From positions 1,240,001 to 1,304,000 of the forward strand of contig OY734803.1 of assembly GCA_963457535.1 (NCBI GenBank): 64,000 nucleotides of DNA. Direction: 5' to 3'. The number at the start of each line of letters is the position of its first letter. Within the stretch, counting starts at the first letter, position 1. This document shows positions 19,084 to 27,517 of the stretch, in pieces. This DNA comes from JAHRAW01 sp028066695 (GTDB lineage: Bacteria; Pseudomonadota; Gammaproteobacteria; Arenicellales; Poriferihabitantaceae). The notes beneath the pieces were generated by a model that worked only from the letters and a program-made list of their open reading frames with translations, was not told the origin of the DNA and did not search any database. The position numbers and the translations under genes are program-made.

Positions 19084-19092
19084 AAAATACCA
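19084..19092 (-). promoter_or_regulatory. Extended -10 promoter candidate for lptF-lptG
   Basis: On the reverse strand TGGTATTTT, followed by GCCCGGC, about 80 bases before the lptF ATG. It has TG one base before the hexamer like the other candidates in this window. The match to the -10 hexamer is moderate. Confidence 0.35.
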
Positions 19093-19125
19093 CAGAAACG
19101 CGCGCGGCATTCGCGCGGGCGCGCT

Positions 19126-19134
19126 TGTTATAAT
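19126..19134 (+). promoter_or_regulatory. Extended -10 promoter for pepA-holC-valS
   Basis: TGTTATAAT, a perfect -10 hexamer with an extended TG, followed by CCGCCGCC, 43 bases before the pepA ATG. No clear -35 is seen. Confidence 0.6.
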
Positions 19135-19177
19135 CCGCCGCCACAAAGTCCGCCGCCCCAATTCCCCGGAGAACCGA

Positions 19178-20680
19178 ATGGAATTCAAAATCAAAACCGA
19201 TGACCCGGCCGCGCTCGCCTCGCGCTGCCTGGTCGCCGGTGTGTTTGACGCGAAAAAACCCGAACTCACGCCGTCCGGCGCGCGTTTGGACCGCGCCTCC
19301 AAAAACCGCCTTCGCGCCGCGCTGGAGCGCAGCGGCATGCGCGGCGCGCTTGGCGAAACCGAAATACTCTGCGATTTGCCGGGCATCAAGGCCGAGCGCG
19401 TATTGCTGGTCGGACTCGGCGCGGCGCGCGACTTTCATGCGGCCGCGGCACGGCGCGCGGCCGGCGAGGCGGCAACGCTCCTCAACAAACGCGGCATCCG
19501 CTCCGCCGACTTCTGCCTGCTTGACGCGGCGTATGCGGGAAAAAATTCGCGCGATGCAACTTCCGTGCGCCGCCGCGCGCGCCATCTGGTGGAGGCCTGC
19601 GCGGACGCGCTCTACCGCTTTGACCAAACCAAAAGCGGCGCAAAACGCCCGGCAAAACTCGCGCGCATTTCGCTGTTGTGCGGCCGCGACCAGCAAACCG
19701 AGGCCGCGCGCGGCGCGCGCGAAGGCGCGGCGGTGGCGCGCGGCGTTGCGCTGGCGCGCGACCTCGCCAATTTGCCGGGCAACATTTGCACGCCGTCATA
19801 TTTGGCGAAGCAGGCGAAACAACTCGCGCGGCGGCACGCGCTGAAATCGCGGATTCTTAATGAGGCCGACATGAAACGGCTCGGCATGGGCGCGCTGCTG
19901 TCGGTGTCGCGCGGCAGCCGCGAGCCGGCGAAGTTGATCGTGCTGGAATACCACGGCGGCAAACGCGGCGCGCCGCCGGTCGCGCTGGTCGGCAAGGGGC
20001 TGACCTTTGACGCCGGCGGCATTTCGCTGAAACCGGCGGCGGCCATGGACGAAATGAAATACGACATGTGCGGCGGCGCGAGCGTGCTCGGCGCGCTGCA
20101 GGCGGCCGCCGAGTTGCGCCTGAAACTCAACATTGTCGGGCTGGTGCCGAGCAGCGAAAACCTGCCCGACGGCGCCGCCAACAAACCCGGCGACATCGTG
20201 ACCAGCATGTCCGGCACCACCATTGAAATCTTAAACACCGACGCCGAGGGCCGGCTGATTTTGTGCGACGCGCTGACCTACGCCGAGCGTTACAAGCCGG
20301 CCGCGGTGGTGGACATCGCCACGCTGACCGGCGCGTGCGCGATCGCGCTCGGCGATCAGGCGAGCGGACTTTTCAGCGACAACGACGCGCTCGCCGCCGA
20401 GTTGCTCGCGGCCGGCGAAGCGAGCGGCGACCGCGCCTGGCGCATGCCGGTGTGGAGCGAATACGACCGGCAACTGCGCAGCCCGTTCGCCGACATCGCC
20501 AACATCGGCGGGCGTTACGCCGGCGCGGTTACCGCCGCGTGTTTTCTGCGGAGGTTCACCGAAAAATTCGACTGGGCGCATCTGGATGTCGCCGGCACCG
20601 CCTGGGCCTCGGGCGCGAAAAAAGGCGCGACCGGCCGGCCGGTCGGATTGCTGGTGGAGTTTTTGCTGGGGCGGGCGTGA
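19178..20680 (+). CDS. pepA: Leucyl aminopeptidase (M17) PepA
   Basis: A 500-residue cytosolic aminopeptidase with two metal ions per subunit (503 in E. coli). The signature NTDAEGRL is present, as are the metal and catalytic regions VALVGKGLTFDAGGISLKP and MDEMKYDMCGGASVLG. The N-terminal domain is divergent, as usual. In E. coli PepA also binds DNA in Xer recombination and carAB control; that role cannot be judged here. Start ATG at 19178 with a GGAG site nine bases upstream. Confidence 0.97.
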   Translation: MEFKIKTDDPAALASRCLVAGVFDAKKPELTPSGARLDRASKNRLRAALERSGMRGALGETEILCDLPGIKAERVLLVGLGAARDFHAAAARRAAGEAATLLNKRGIRSADFCLLDAAYAGKNSRDATSVRRRARHLVEACADALYRFDQTKSGAKRPAKLARISLLCGRDQQTEAARGAREGAAVARGVALARDLANLPGNICTPSYLAKQAKQLARRHALKSRILNEADMKRLGMGALLSVSRGSREPAKLIVLEYHGGKRGAPPVALVGKGLTFDAGGISLKPAAAMDEMKYDMCGGASVLGALQAAAELRLKLNIVGLVPSSENLPDGAANKPGDIVTSMSGTTIEILNTDAEGRLILCDALTYAERYKPAAVVDIATLTGACAIALGDQASGLFSDNDALAAELLAAGEASGDRAWRMPVWSEYDRQLRSPFADIANIGGRYAGAVTAACFLRRFTEKFDWAHLDVAGTAWASGAKKGATGRPVGLLVEFLLGRA

Positions 20681-20712
20681 GCGCCTTCTCCGGCACGCAT
20701 GCAAACCGCCCG

Positions 20713-21150
20713 ATGCAAATAGATTTCTACCTGCTCGCCAAAACGCAGGTCGCCGACAAACACCATTACGCCTGCCGCATCGCGCGCATCGCGCACAGCA
20801 AAGGCATGACGGTGTTCATGCAAACCGCCGACGCCGCGCACAGCGAGTTGCTGGACAGACTTCTGTGGACTTTCGCGCAGGATTCGTTCGTGCCGCATGC
20901 GGTGTGCGCGAACGGCGAACACGACACCGCGCGCTACCCGGTGCAAATCGGGCATGCCGGCGCGCCGTCCGACTGCGCCGGGCTGTTAATTCCGCTTGCG
21001 CGCGAGACCGCGCCCGGTGATGACTGCGAAAAATTTGAGCGCATCGCCGAAGTGGTGCTGAACGAAGACGCCGACAAAGCGGCCGGGCGCGCGCGTTTTC
21101 GGTTTTACCGCGAACGCGGATTTGAACCGCGCACGCACAACATTACATGA
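20713..21150 (+). CDS. holC: DNA polymerase III chi subunit HolC
   Basis: A 145-residue clamp-loader accessory protein that links SSB to the polymerase III tau complex. The N-terminal IDFYLLAKTQVADKHHYACR, the central LWTFAQDSFVPHAV and the C-terminal ARFRFYRERGFEPRTHNI match HolC (147 in E. coli). ATG 20713 fits the family; a GTG at 20677 overlapping the pepA stop would add 12 residues. The pepA-holC-valS order is the standard gammaproteobacterial one. HolC of E. coli also binds the YoaA helicase, and a yoaA-like gene is present in this window. Confidence 0.93.
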   Translation: MQIDFYLLAKTQVADKHHYACRIARIAHSKGMTVFMQTADAAHSELLDRLLWTFAQDSFVPHAVCANGEHDTARYPVQIGHAGAPSDCAGLLIPLARETAPGDDCEKFERIAEVVLNEDADKAAGRARFRFYRERGFEPRTHNIT

Positions 21151-21151
21151 C

Positions 21152-23968
21152 ATGAACATGTCCGCGAAAAAAGACCTGCAAAAAACCTACAACCCCGGCG
21201 ACATAGAATCAAAATGGTATGCGCGCTGGGAGAGCGGCGGCCACTTCGCGCCGGCCGGCGCGGATGCGCCGCCCTACTGCATCATGATTCCGCCGCCGAA
21301 TGTGACCGGGAGTTTGCACATGGGGCACGCGTTTCAGGACACCATCATGGACGCGCTGATTCGCTACCACCGCATGCGCGGGCGCAACACTTTGTGGCAG
21401 CCCGGCACCGACCACGCCGGCATCGCCACGCAGATGGTGGTGGAGCGCATTCTCAACGCCGCCGGCGAAACCCGCCATGATTACGGCCGCGAAAAATTCA
21501 CGGAGAAAGTGTGGGAATGGAAAGCCGAATCGGGCGGCACCATCTCACGGCAATTGCGCCGCATGGGCGCGTCTCCGGACTGGGAGAACGAGCGTTTCAC
21601 CATGGACGAGGGGCTGTGCGCGGCGGTCAATCAGGTGTTCGTGCAATTGTATGAACAGGGGCTGATCTACCGCGGCAAACGCCTGGTCAACTGGGACCCG
21701 GCGCTTTTGACCGCGGTTTCGGATTTGGAGGTGGTTTCCGAGGAGGAAAGCGGCGTCATGTATTTCGTCCGTTATCCGTTCGTGGATGACGAACAAAACG
21801 GCGTGGTCATCGGCACCACCCGCCCGGAAACCATTCTGGTGGACGGCGCGATCGCCGTGCATCCCGATGACGAACGCTTTCGCCCGCTGCTCGGCCGGCG
21901 CGTATGGGTGCCGATGACCGAGCCGCGCCGCGCGATTGAAATCATCGCCGATGAATATGTGGATCCCGAGTTCGGCTCGGGTTGCGTAAAAATCACCGCG
22001 GCGCACGACTTCAACGACTACCGCGTATACCAGCGCCACCCGGACAAAAACATTCCGCTCATCGTGCTGCTCACGCCGGACGCGAAGATGAACGACAACG
22101 CGCCCGAGCGTTACCGCGGCCTGGACCGCCACAAAGCGCGCGAAAAAATTGTCGCCGACCTGCGCGAAGCCGGGTTGCTGGTGCGCGAGGAAGCGCACCG
22201 CTACAAACTGCCGCGCGGCGACCGCTCGGGCGCGGTGGTGGAGCCGATGCTGACCGACCAGTGGTTTATGGACCTGACCCGCGAACGACTGGAAGACGGC
22301 CGCCCCGGCGGCAAGGCCGCAATCGTGGAACCGGCGATTGAAGCGGTGCGCGGCGGCGCGGTGGAGTTTGTGCCGCGGCAGTGGAGCAAGACCTATTTTC
22401 AATGGCTGGAAAATCTGGAGGACTGGTGCATCTCGCGGCAGATTTGGTGGGGCCACCGCATTCCGGCGTGGTATGACGACGACGGCAACATCTATGTCGC
22501 CGCGAACGAGGCCGCGGTTCGTGAAAAATACAAACTGCCGGCCGACCTTGCACTGCGCCAAGAGGAGGATGTGCTGGACACCTGGTTCAGTTCGGCGTTG
22601 TGGCCGTTCTCCACGCTCGGCTGGCCCGAAAAAACCGAGCGCCTGAAAACCTTTTACCCCGGCAGCGTGCTGGTCACCGGCTTTGACATCATTTTCTTTT
22701 GGGTGGCGCGGATGATCATGATGGGATGCAAGTTCATGGATAAACCGCCGTTTGACCGGGTGTATATCCACGGCCTGGTGCGCGACGCGCACGGGCAAAA
22801 GATGTCCAAGTCCAAGGGCAATGTGCTGGACCCGATAGACCTGATAGACGGCATCGGGTTGGATGCGTTGGTGAAAAAACGCACCGGCGGCCTGATGCGC
22901 CCGGCCGACGCCGAGCGCATCGCCGCGCAAACGCGCGCCGATTTTCCCGACGGCATTCCGGCATTCGGCGCCGACGCATTGCGCTTCACTTTCGCCTCGC
23001 TCGCCTCCACCGGCCGCGACATCAACTTTGACCTCGGGCGCACCGAGGGCAGCCGGCATTTTTGCAACAAGATCTGGAACGCGGCGCGGTTTGTGCTGAT
23101 GCATGCCGAGGAAAAAGACGGCGGGGAAATGGAACTCGGGCTGGCCGACCGCTGGATGCTGTCAAAATTGCAGCGCGCCAAAACCGCGCTGCAGCGCGCG
23201 TTTGAAACCTACCGCTTTGACCACGCGGCGAAGGAAATCTACGAACTCATTTGGAACCACTACTGCGACTGGTATTTGGAGTTGTGCAAGCCGGCATTGC
23301 AGGACGGAACGCCGGCGCGCAAACGCGGCGCGCGCAACACATTGGCCGGCGTGCTGGAAGAAATGCTGCGACTGGCGCATCCGTTCATGCCGTTTCTCAC
23401 CGAGGAAATCTGGCAGGCGCTCGCGCCCGCCGCCGACAAAAGCGGCGCGACCATCATGACGCAGCCGTATCCGGAGTTGCAGCAGGAAAAAATTGACGCT
23501 GCCGCCGAAAACGAAATGGAGCGCGTAATAGAAATCACGCAGGCGATTCGCAAACTGCGCAGTGAACACCGCATCGCTCCCGGCAAGCGCGTCTCGGTTT
23601 CGCTCAAAGCGGCCGGCGCGGACGCGCCGCCGCAGGGCGAATCGCCGGATTACATCGCGACTCTGGCGCGCGCGGTTTTGCAGGACACCGCCGACGCGGA
23701 CGCCGCAAGCGTGGTCGCCGGCGGCGCGCACATCACGCTGTCGCTCAGCGGCGCGGTGGATGCCGCCGAAGAACTCGCGCGCGCCGAACGCGAACTGGCG
23801 GAATTGTCGCGGCATTTGGAACGCAGCACCGCAAAACTCGCCAACGCCGAATTCGTGAAAAAAGCGCCGGCCGCGGTGGTGGAAAAAGAGCGGGCGCGGC
23901 TGGCCGAATTGGAAACCAAGCGCGACGGAATGACCGGAAAGTTGAACGACCTGCGCGCGAGGGCGTAA
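21152..23968 (+). CDS. valS: Valyl-tRNA synthetase
   Basis: A 938-residue class Ia aminoacyl-tRNA synthetase (951 in E. coli). The HIGH motif is in GSLHMGHAF and the KMSKS motif in HGQKMSKSKGN. The editing domain includes IGTTRPETILVDGAIAVHP with the TTRPET signature. The C-terminal coiled coil (roughly the last 75 residues, AEELARAERELAELSRHLER onward) binds tRNA. Start ATG 21152; ATG 21158 is equally possible. The last codons form the stem of a terminator whose loop holds the stop codon. Confidence 0.98.
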   Translation: MNMSAKKDLQKTYNPGDIESKWYARWESGGHFAPAGADAPPYCIMIPPPNVTGSLHMGHAFQDTIMDALIRYHRMRGRNTLWQPGTDHAGIATQMVVERILNAAGETRHDYGREKFTEKVWEWKAESGGTISRQLRRMGASPDWENERFTMDEGLCAAVNQVFVQLYEQGLIYRGKRLVNWDPALLTAVSDLEVVSEEESGVMYFVRYPFVDDEQNGVVIGTTRPETILVDGAIAVHPDDERFRPLLGRRVWVPMTEPRRAIEIIADEYVDPEFGSGCVKITAAHDFNDYRVYQRHPDKNIPLIVLLTPDAKMNDNAPERYRGLDRHKAREKIVADLREAGLLVREEAHRYKLPRGDRSGAVVEPMLTDQWFMDLTRERLEDGRPGGKAAIVEPAIEAVRGGAVEFVPRQWSKTYFQWLENLEDWCISRQIWWGHRIPAWYDDDGNIYVAANEAAVREKYKLPADLALRQEEDVLDTWFSSALWPFSTLGWPEKTERLKTFYPGSVLVTGFDIIFFWVARMIMMGCKFMDKPPFDRVYIHGLVRDAHGQKMSKSKGNVLDPIDLIDGIGLDALVKKRTGGLMRPADAERIAAQTRADFPDGIPAFGADALRFTFASLASTGRDINFDLGRTEGSRHFCNKIWNAARFVLMHAEEKDGGEMELGLADRWMLSKLQRAKTALQRAFETYRFDHAAKEIYELIWNHYCDWYLELCKPALQDGTPARKRGARNTLAGVLEEMLRLAHPFMPFLTEEIWQALAPAADKSGATIMTQPYPELQQEKIDAAAENEMERVIEITQAIRKLRSEHRIAPGKRVSVSLKAAGADAPPQGESPDYIATLARAVLQDTADADAASVVAGGAHITLSLSGAVDAAEELARAERELAELSRHLERSTAKLANAEFVKKAPAAVVEKERARLAELETKRDGMTGKLNDLRARA

Positions 23969-23987
23969 GCCCTCGCGCGCAGGTTTT
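23950..23987 (+). terminator. Intrinsic terminator of the pepA-holC-valS operon
   Basis: A perfect 15-base-pair stem (23950-23964 with 23969-23983) capped by a GTAA loop, then TTTT. The valS stop codon TAA (23966-23968) lies in the loop, so the terminator is built from the last valS codons. Confidence 0.9.
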
Positions 23988-23992
23988 GTCAG

Positions 23993-24373
23993 TCAAAGGC
24001 GGGGGCGATGTTCCGCCGATGAATTCATTCGGACTTTGTCCAAACTCGCATTGTCGATACCCGACAATGGCGGAAAGAGGTGCTTTTTGTTCTTGCTTTG
24101 GTGCATTTGATGCACAAAGTGATAAGCCTCTTCTTTGGTCTCAAAGCGCGCGATGCATTGTGTAATACGATGCGGCTCCAATACCTTCCCGGCTTTATTC
24201 GTCATTTGGACTCGGATGTTGTCGGATTCGTTTTTTGTAGGCCAGAAATACAGGCGCACCTCCCAGTAGGTGCTCTCCGAGGGTTGCTTGATTCGAATCT
24301 GCACCCATGGCGCCTCATCCATGGGAAAACCTTCGATCGGCCAGGAGTCTTGAAACGGATATTCTGACATCAT
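23993..24373 (-). CDS. Unknown small protein
   Basis: A 126-residue protein that I do not recognise. It has no signal peptide or membrane segment. It is rich in aromatic and charged residues (EAPWVQIRIKQP, STYWEVRLYFWPTKNES) and looks like a compact beta/alpha fold, with a basic C-terminal tail (HQSKNKKHLFPPL). Base composition is clearly more AT-rich than the neighbouring core genes, suggesting acquisition. Start ATG at 24373, or 24370; both follow a perfect ribosome-binding site AGGAGG. A TTGACA/TATAGT promoter lies just upstream, so it is very likely expressed. It is divergent from the barrel gene at 24673. Confidence 0.7.
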   Translation of the reverse strand: MMSEYPFQDSWPIEGFPMDEAPWVQIRIKQPSESTYWEVRLYFWPTKNESDNIRVQMTNKAGKVLEPHRITQCIARFETKEEAYHFVHQMHQSKNKKHLFPPLSGIDNASLDKVRMNSSAEHRPRL

Positions 24374-24411
24374 TTTCACCTCCTATTAAGGTGGTTTAGT
24401 TAAGAGTGCGG

Positions 24412-24440
24412 ACTATACCATGTTTTGGGGTAAATGTCAA
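24412..24440 (-). promoter_or_regulatory. Consensus sigma-70 promoter of the unknown gene
   Basis: On the reverse strand TTGACA (24435-24440), a 17-base spacer and TATAGT (24412-24417). It points into the unknown gene, with a predicted leader of about 30 bases. Confidence 0.85.
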
Positions 24441-24462
24441 GTGGAATTTCAAATCTACCGAT

Positions 24463-24491
24463 TTGACATTGCTTGTCATATGCGGTATTTT
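24463..24491 (+). promoter_or_regulatory. Consensus-35 sigma-70 promoter of the RNA leader and barrel gene
   Basis: TTGACA (24463-24468), a 17-base spacer and TATTTT (24486-24491). The predicted transcription start, about 24497-24498, coincides with the base of the long stem. The two divergent -35 boxes form an inverted repeat (AATGTCAA / TTGACATT). Confidence 0.8.
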
Positions 24492-24496
24492 TGCAC

Positions 24497-24620
24497 TTGC
24501 CTAGACAGCACGATCCGCTTTGCCGGGTCGCTCGTGAATAAAACACCGTGTTTAATGAATGGCCCGGCCAGGTCATTCTGCGGGAATTAGCGGGGAGTTC
24601 TACTCGTGTTGTCTAGGCAA
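24497..24620 (+). ncRNA. Highly structured 124-base RNA leader (or small RNA)
   Basis: The closing stem pairs 24497-24513 with 24604-24620: 17 continuous pairs including one G-U. Inside are a 6-pair stem (24514-24519 with 24589-24594), an 8-pair stem (24522-24529 with 24561-24568, one G-U) and a hairpin with arms AAACA/TGTTT around 24541-24553. A further 7-pair hairpin (24624-24630 with 24635-24641) lies between this element and the barrel start codon at 24673. The element starts at the predicted transcription start. It could be a cis-regulatory or mRNA-stabilising leader, an independent small RNA, or a palindromic mobile remnant. I do not recognise a known class. Confidence 0.6.
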
Positions 24621-24672
24621 CGTCCCGGCGTCGCCGCCGGGGATCTTGTCTCTCTCACGAGGAAATTTCCCA

Positions 24673-25245
24673 ATGAAAAAGTACATCTGCGGTTTTGCGG
24701 CTCTCGTTGCACTCGTCTTCACTTTCACCGGCTCTGTGTATGCGGAAGGAGTTATCGGCGCGCAGTATGGCAGGTCGTATGTGGAACTCACCCCCGGACC
24801 GGACACAATGGGTGAAGGAAGGCGCGCAGGAAAATTTCAACCCGGTCTGTTTGTGCAGTACCGAAACGGCATTTTTGGATTGCACTTCGCGACCAACACG
24901 GGCTCCATGGAACTCAACACCCAAAAAAACAGTCACGAGTTCAAAGTCAAATTCGGCCGCTCCTATGACTTTCTCGGAATGCTGGTAATTGAGGGCGAGA
25001 AAATCAACGGCATTGGAATGTTGGGAGTTTCCGGCATAGAAAGAAACACCACCAGCAACGACTCCGACTCCTCCGACACCCAAAACGACCCCATCTATGG
25101 ACTGAAATACGCCGTAGGTTTGGAAATCCCGTTCGCCAATGATGACTGGATTTTTCAGGCAGTGTCCCAGCGCACGGAGTTGGAGGAGTTCGGTTTCGAG
25201 ATCGAACAATCCGGATTCCGCCTCCGCATCGGCAAGCGCTTTTAA
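24673..25245 (+). CDS. Predicted outer-membrane beta-barrel protein with RNA leader
   Basis: A 190-residue protein with a signal peptide (basic KKY, hydrophobic core GFAALVALVFTFTG, probable cleavage after VYA). The mature protein shows alternating beta strands such as FVQYRNGIFGLHFATNTG, and ends GFRLRIGKRF with a C-terminal Phe, the usual barrel insertion signal. An acidic Asn/Ser/Asp loop (TTSNDSDSSDTQND) may bind metal or lie outside the cell. Ribosome-binding site GAGGA, nine bases before the ATG. The frame is open further upstream, but the leader RNA occupies that part. Lower GC than the neighbours. Function unknown; about eight strands fit the size. Confidence 0.72.
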   Translation: MKKYICGFAALVALVFTFTGSVYAEGVIGAQYGRSYVELTPGPDTMGEGRRAGKFQPGLFVQYRNGIFGLHFATNTGSMELNTQKNSHEFKVKFGRSYDFLGMLVIEGEKINGIGMLGVSGIERNTTSNDSDSSDTQNDPIYGLKYAVGLEIPFANDDWIFQAVSQRTELEEFGFEIEQSGFRLRIGKRF

Positions 25246-25268
25246 TCGCCGGCTGAAGCTCAAGCCGC

Positions 25269-26633
25269 CTACCGCGGCATCCCCCCCCGCTGCAGTTGCG
25301 CCATCATCTGCTGCATTCCGCCTTTCTTCCCGGCGCGTTTCATCATTTTTTGCATCTGCAAAAACTGCTTCAACAAACGGTTCACTTCCTGCACCTGCGC
25401 GCCGGCGCCGCGGGCGATGCGTTTTTTGCGCGAGCCGCGCAACACCGCCGGAAAACGCCGCTCGTGCGGCGTCATGGAATTGATGATGGCGATGTTGCGC
25501 GCGGCCTGTTTGCCGGCGGCCTCACCGAGCGCGGCTTTTGGCATGCCGGCTCCCATTCCCCCCGGAAGTTTTTCCAGCAGCGCCGGCAGGCCGCCGAGGT
25601 TTTCCAATTGCCGCAATTGCTCGCGAAAATCCTCCAGATCAAAACCGCGCCCCTTGGCGATTTTTGCGGCGGCTTTTTCGGCGCGCTCGCGGCCGACTTT
25701 TTGCTCCACTTCCTCCACCAGCGTCAGCACATCGCCCATGCCGAGAATGCGCGAGGCGACCCGCTCGGGGTGGAACGGCTCCAGCGCGTCCAGTCCCTCG
25801 CCCGCGCCGAGGAATTTAATCGGCTTGCCGGTGACGCGGCGAATTGCAAGCGCCGCGCCGCCGCGCGCGTCTCCGTCGGTCTTGGTCAGCACCACGCCGG
25901 TCAGCGCGAGTTCGCGGTCAAACGCGCGCGCCGTTGCGACCGCGTCCTGCCCGGCCATGCTGTCGGCGACAAACAAAGTCTCCACCGGCTGCAACTCGGC
26001 GTGAATGCCGCGCAACTCTTTCATCATTTCGGCGTCAATGTGCAGCCGCCCGGCGGTATCCACCAACACGACATCGGCCGACATAGCGCGCGCCGCGTCG
26101 CGCGCGGCCGCGGCGATTTCCACCGCGCCGCGCTGTTCCATGTTTTCCACCGCAAAAAACTCCGCGCCGGCCGCCTCGGCGAGGAGTTGCAATTGTTCTG
26201 CCGCGGCCGGGCGATGCACATCGGCGCTCGCCAGCAGCACGCGTTTGCGCTCGCGCTTTATTAAAAGGCGCGCGAGTTTGCCGGCGGTGGTGGTCTTGCC
26301 CGCGCCCTGCAGCCCGGCGAGCAAAATTCCGGCCGGCGGCGCCGCCGCCAAATTCAGCGCGTCGTTTTCCTCCCCCATCAGGCGCACCAACTCTTCGCGC
26401 ACCACCGCGATGACCGCCTGCCCCGGCGACAAACTCCCCAGCACTTCGCGCCCGAGCGCGCGCGTTTTTACCGCGTCCACAAATTCGCGCGCGACTTCCA
26501 GCGAAACATCGGCCTGCAATAACGCGACGCGCACTTCGCGCATCGCGCCGGCGATGTTGGTTTCGCTCAGGCGGCCGCGGCCGCCGAGCGCGCGAAAGGC
26601 GGAAGTTAATTTTTCGCTGAGTTGATCAAACAT
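25269..26633 (-). CDS. ffh: Signal recognition particle protein Ffh
   Basis: The 454-residue SRP GTPase that, with 4.5S RNA, targets nascent membrane proteins to FtsY. N domain MFDQLSEKLTSAFRALGGRG; G domain P-loop GLQGAGKTTTAGKL; G-box VDTAGRLHID and TKTDGDARGG. The methionine-rich M domain at the C-terminus includes QFLQMQKMMKRAGKKGGMQQMM. The ATG at 26633 is preferred over an upstream in-frame codon, since it gives the canonical N-terminus and length (453 in E. coli). Divergent from the ypjD-like gene, a conserved arrangement. Confidence 0.97.
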   Translation of the reverse strand: MFDQLSEKLTSAFRALGGRGRLSETNIAGAMREVRVALLQADVSLEVAREFVDAVKTRALGREVLGSLSPGQAVIAVVREELVRLMGEENDALNLAAAPPAGILLAGLQGAGKTTTAGKLARLLIKRERKRVLLASADVHRPAAAEQLQLLAEAAGAEFFAVENMEQRGAVEIAAAARDAARAMSADVVLVDTAGRLHIDAEMMKELRGIHAELQPVETLFVADSMAGQDAVATARAFDRELALTGVVLTKTDGDARGGAALAIRRVTGKPIKFLGAGEGLDALEPFHPERVASRILGMGDVLTLVEEVEQKVGRERAEKAAAKIAKGRGFDLEDFREQLRQLENLGGLPALLEKLPGGMGAGMPKAALGEAAGKQAARNIAIINSMTPHERRFPAVLRGSRKKRIARGAGAQVQEVNRLLKQFLQMQKMMKRAGKKGGMQQMMAQLQRGGMPR

Positions 26634-26658
26634 AACCGGGGCGCGCCGCGTCGCGGTG

Positions 26659-26664
26659 TATAAT
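26659..26664 (+). promoter_or_regulatory. Perfect -10 hexamer before the ypjD-like gene
   Basis: TATAAT preceded directly by TG, 44 bases before the ATG of the ypjD-like gene and 26 bases upstream of the ffh start on the other strand. No good -35 is seen. Confidence 0.45.
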
Positions 26665-26708
26665 GAAATTCCCATTCAAGCCGGCAAATTCGCTGCCGCC
26701 GACCATTC

Positions 26709-27512
26709 ATGCCCGCCGTTTTAATTTCTTTAAGCGTTGTTGTTTGCTACTGCGCCGCCGGCGTTTTGCTGTGGAAACAGCATAACCGGCTGGGCAATGC
26801 GTCCGCGGTGCGGTGGCTGACGGCGGCGGCGGTCTGCCTGCACGGCTTCGCATTATACCGCGCCGCGTATGAAGACGGCGCGATCAACCTCGCGCTCGGC
26901 GTCGCCGTGTCGCTGGTTACTTGGATGTCGGTCGCGCTGTTTCTCGCCGCGTCGCTTGCGAAGGAAAATTTAAACCTCGGGCTGGTGGTGCTGCCGTCCG
27001 GACTCGCCGGATTTTTAACCGGCTGGCTGCTGCCGGGCGAGCGGTTTTTGCTGGAGAGTTTTCCGGCCGGCATCGGCCGCCACCTGCTGATCGCGCTGCC
27101 CGCATACGGCGTACTCAGCATCGCGTTTGCGCAGGCGCTGATTCTGTGGCTGCAGGAGCGACAACTGCGCAAGCCGAACCCCGGCGGATTTTTTCCGCAG
27201 TTGCCGGCGCTGGAGACCATGGAATCAAACCTGTTTTCCCTGACACTGCTCGGCTTCGTTCTGCTCAGCGCGGATTTGGTGACCGGCATGCTCAGCGCGC
27301 GGCAACATTACGGCACGCTGCTGCCGTTCAACCACCACATCGTTTTCGCGCTCGCCGCCTGGGCCGGTTTCGGCGCGCTCTTGCTCGGCAACAAATTTTT
27401 CGGCTGGCGCGGCCGCACCGCGGCCGGCTGGACCATGACCGCATTCGCGGCGCTGGCGGTTGCGTATTTTGGAACGCGGTTTGTGAGCGGGGTGATTTTG
27501 GGGAGGGGGTGA
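26709..27512 (+). CDS. YpjD-like inner-membrane protein of the CcsA/CcmC family
   Basis: A 267-residue membrane protein with about eight hydrophobic segments, of the cytochrome c assembly (CcsA/ResC) family. Its place beside ffh matches E. coli ypjD, whose role is not settled. A conserved histidine appears in HGFALYRAAY and another in FNHHIVFALAAWAGFGALL, fitting the haem-handling histidines of the family. No WWD-motif cluster of true CcmF/CcmC is obvious. It runs convergent with the restriction enzyme gene, six bases apart. Confidence 0.82.
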   Translation: MPAVLISLSVVVCYCAAGVLLWKQHNRLGNASAVRWLTAAAVCLHGFALYRAAYEDGAINLALGVAVSLVTWMSVALFLAASLAKENLNLGLVVLPSGLAGFLTGWLLPGERFLLESFPAGIGRHLLIALPAYGVLSIAFAQALILWLQERQLRKPNPGGFFPQLPALETMESNLFSLTLLGFVLLSADLVTGMLSARQHYGTLLPFNHHIVFALAAWAGFGALLLGNKFFGWRGRTAAGWTMTAFAALAVAYFGTRFVSGVILGRG

Positions 27513-27517
27513 GCCGG

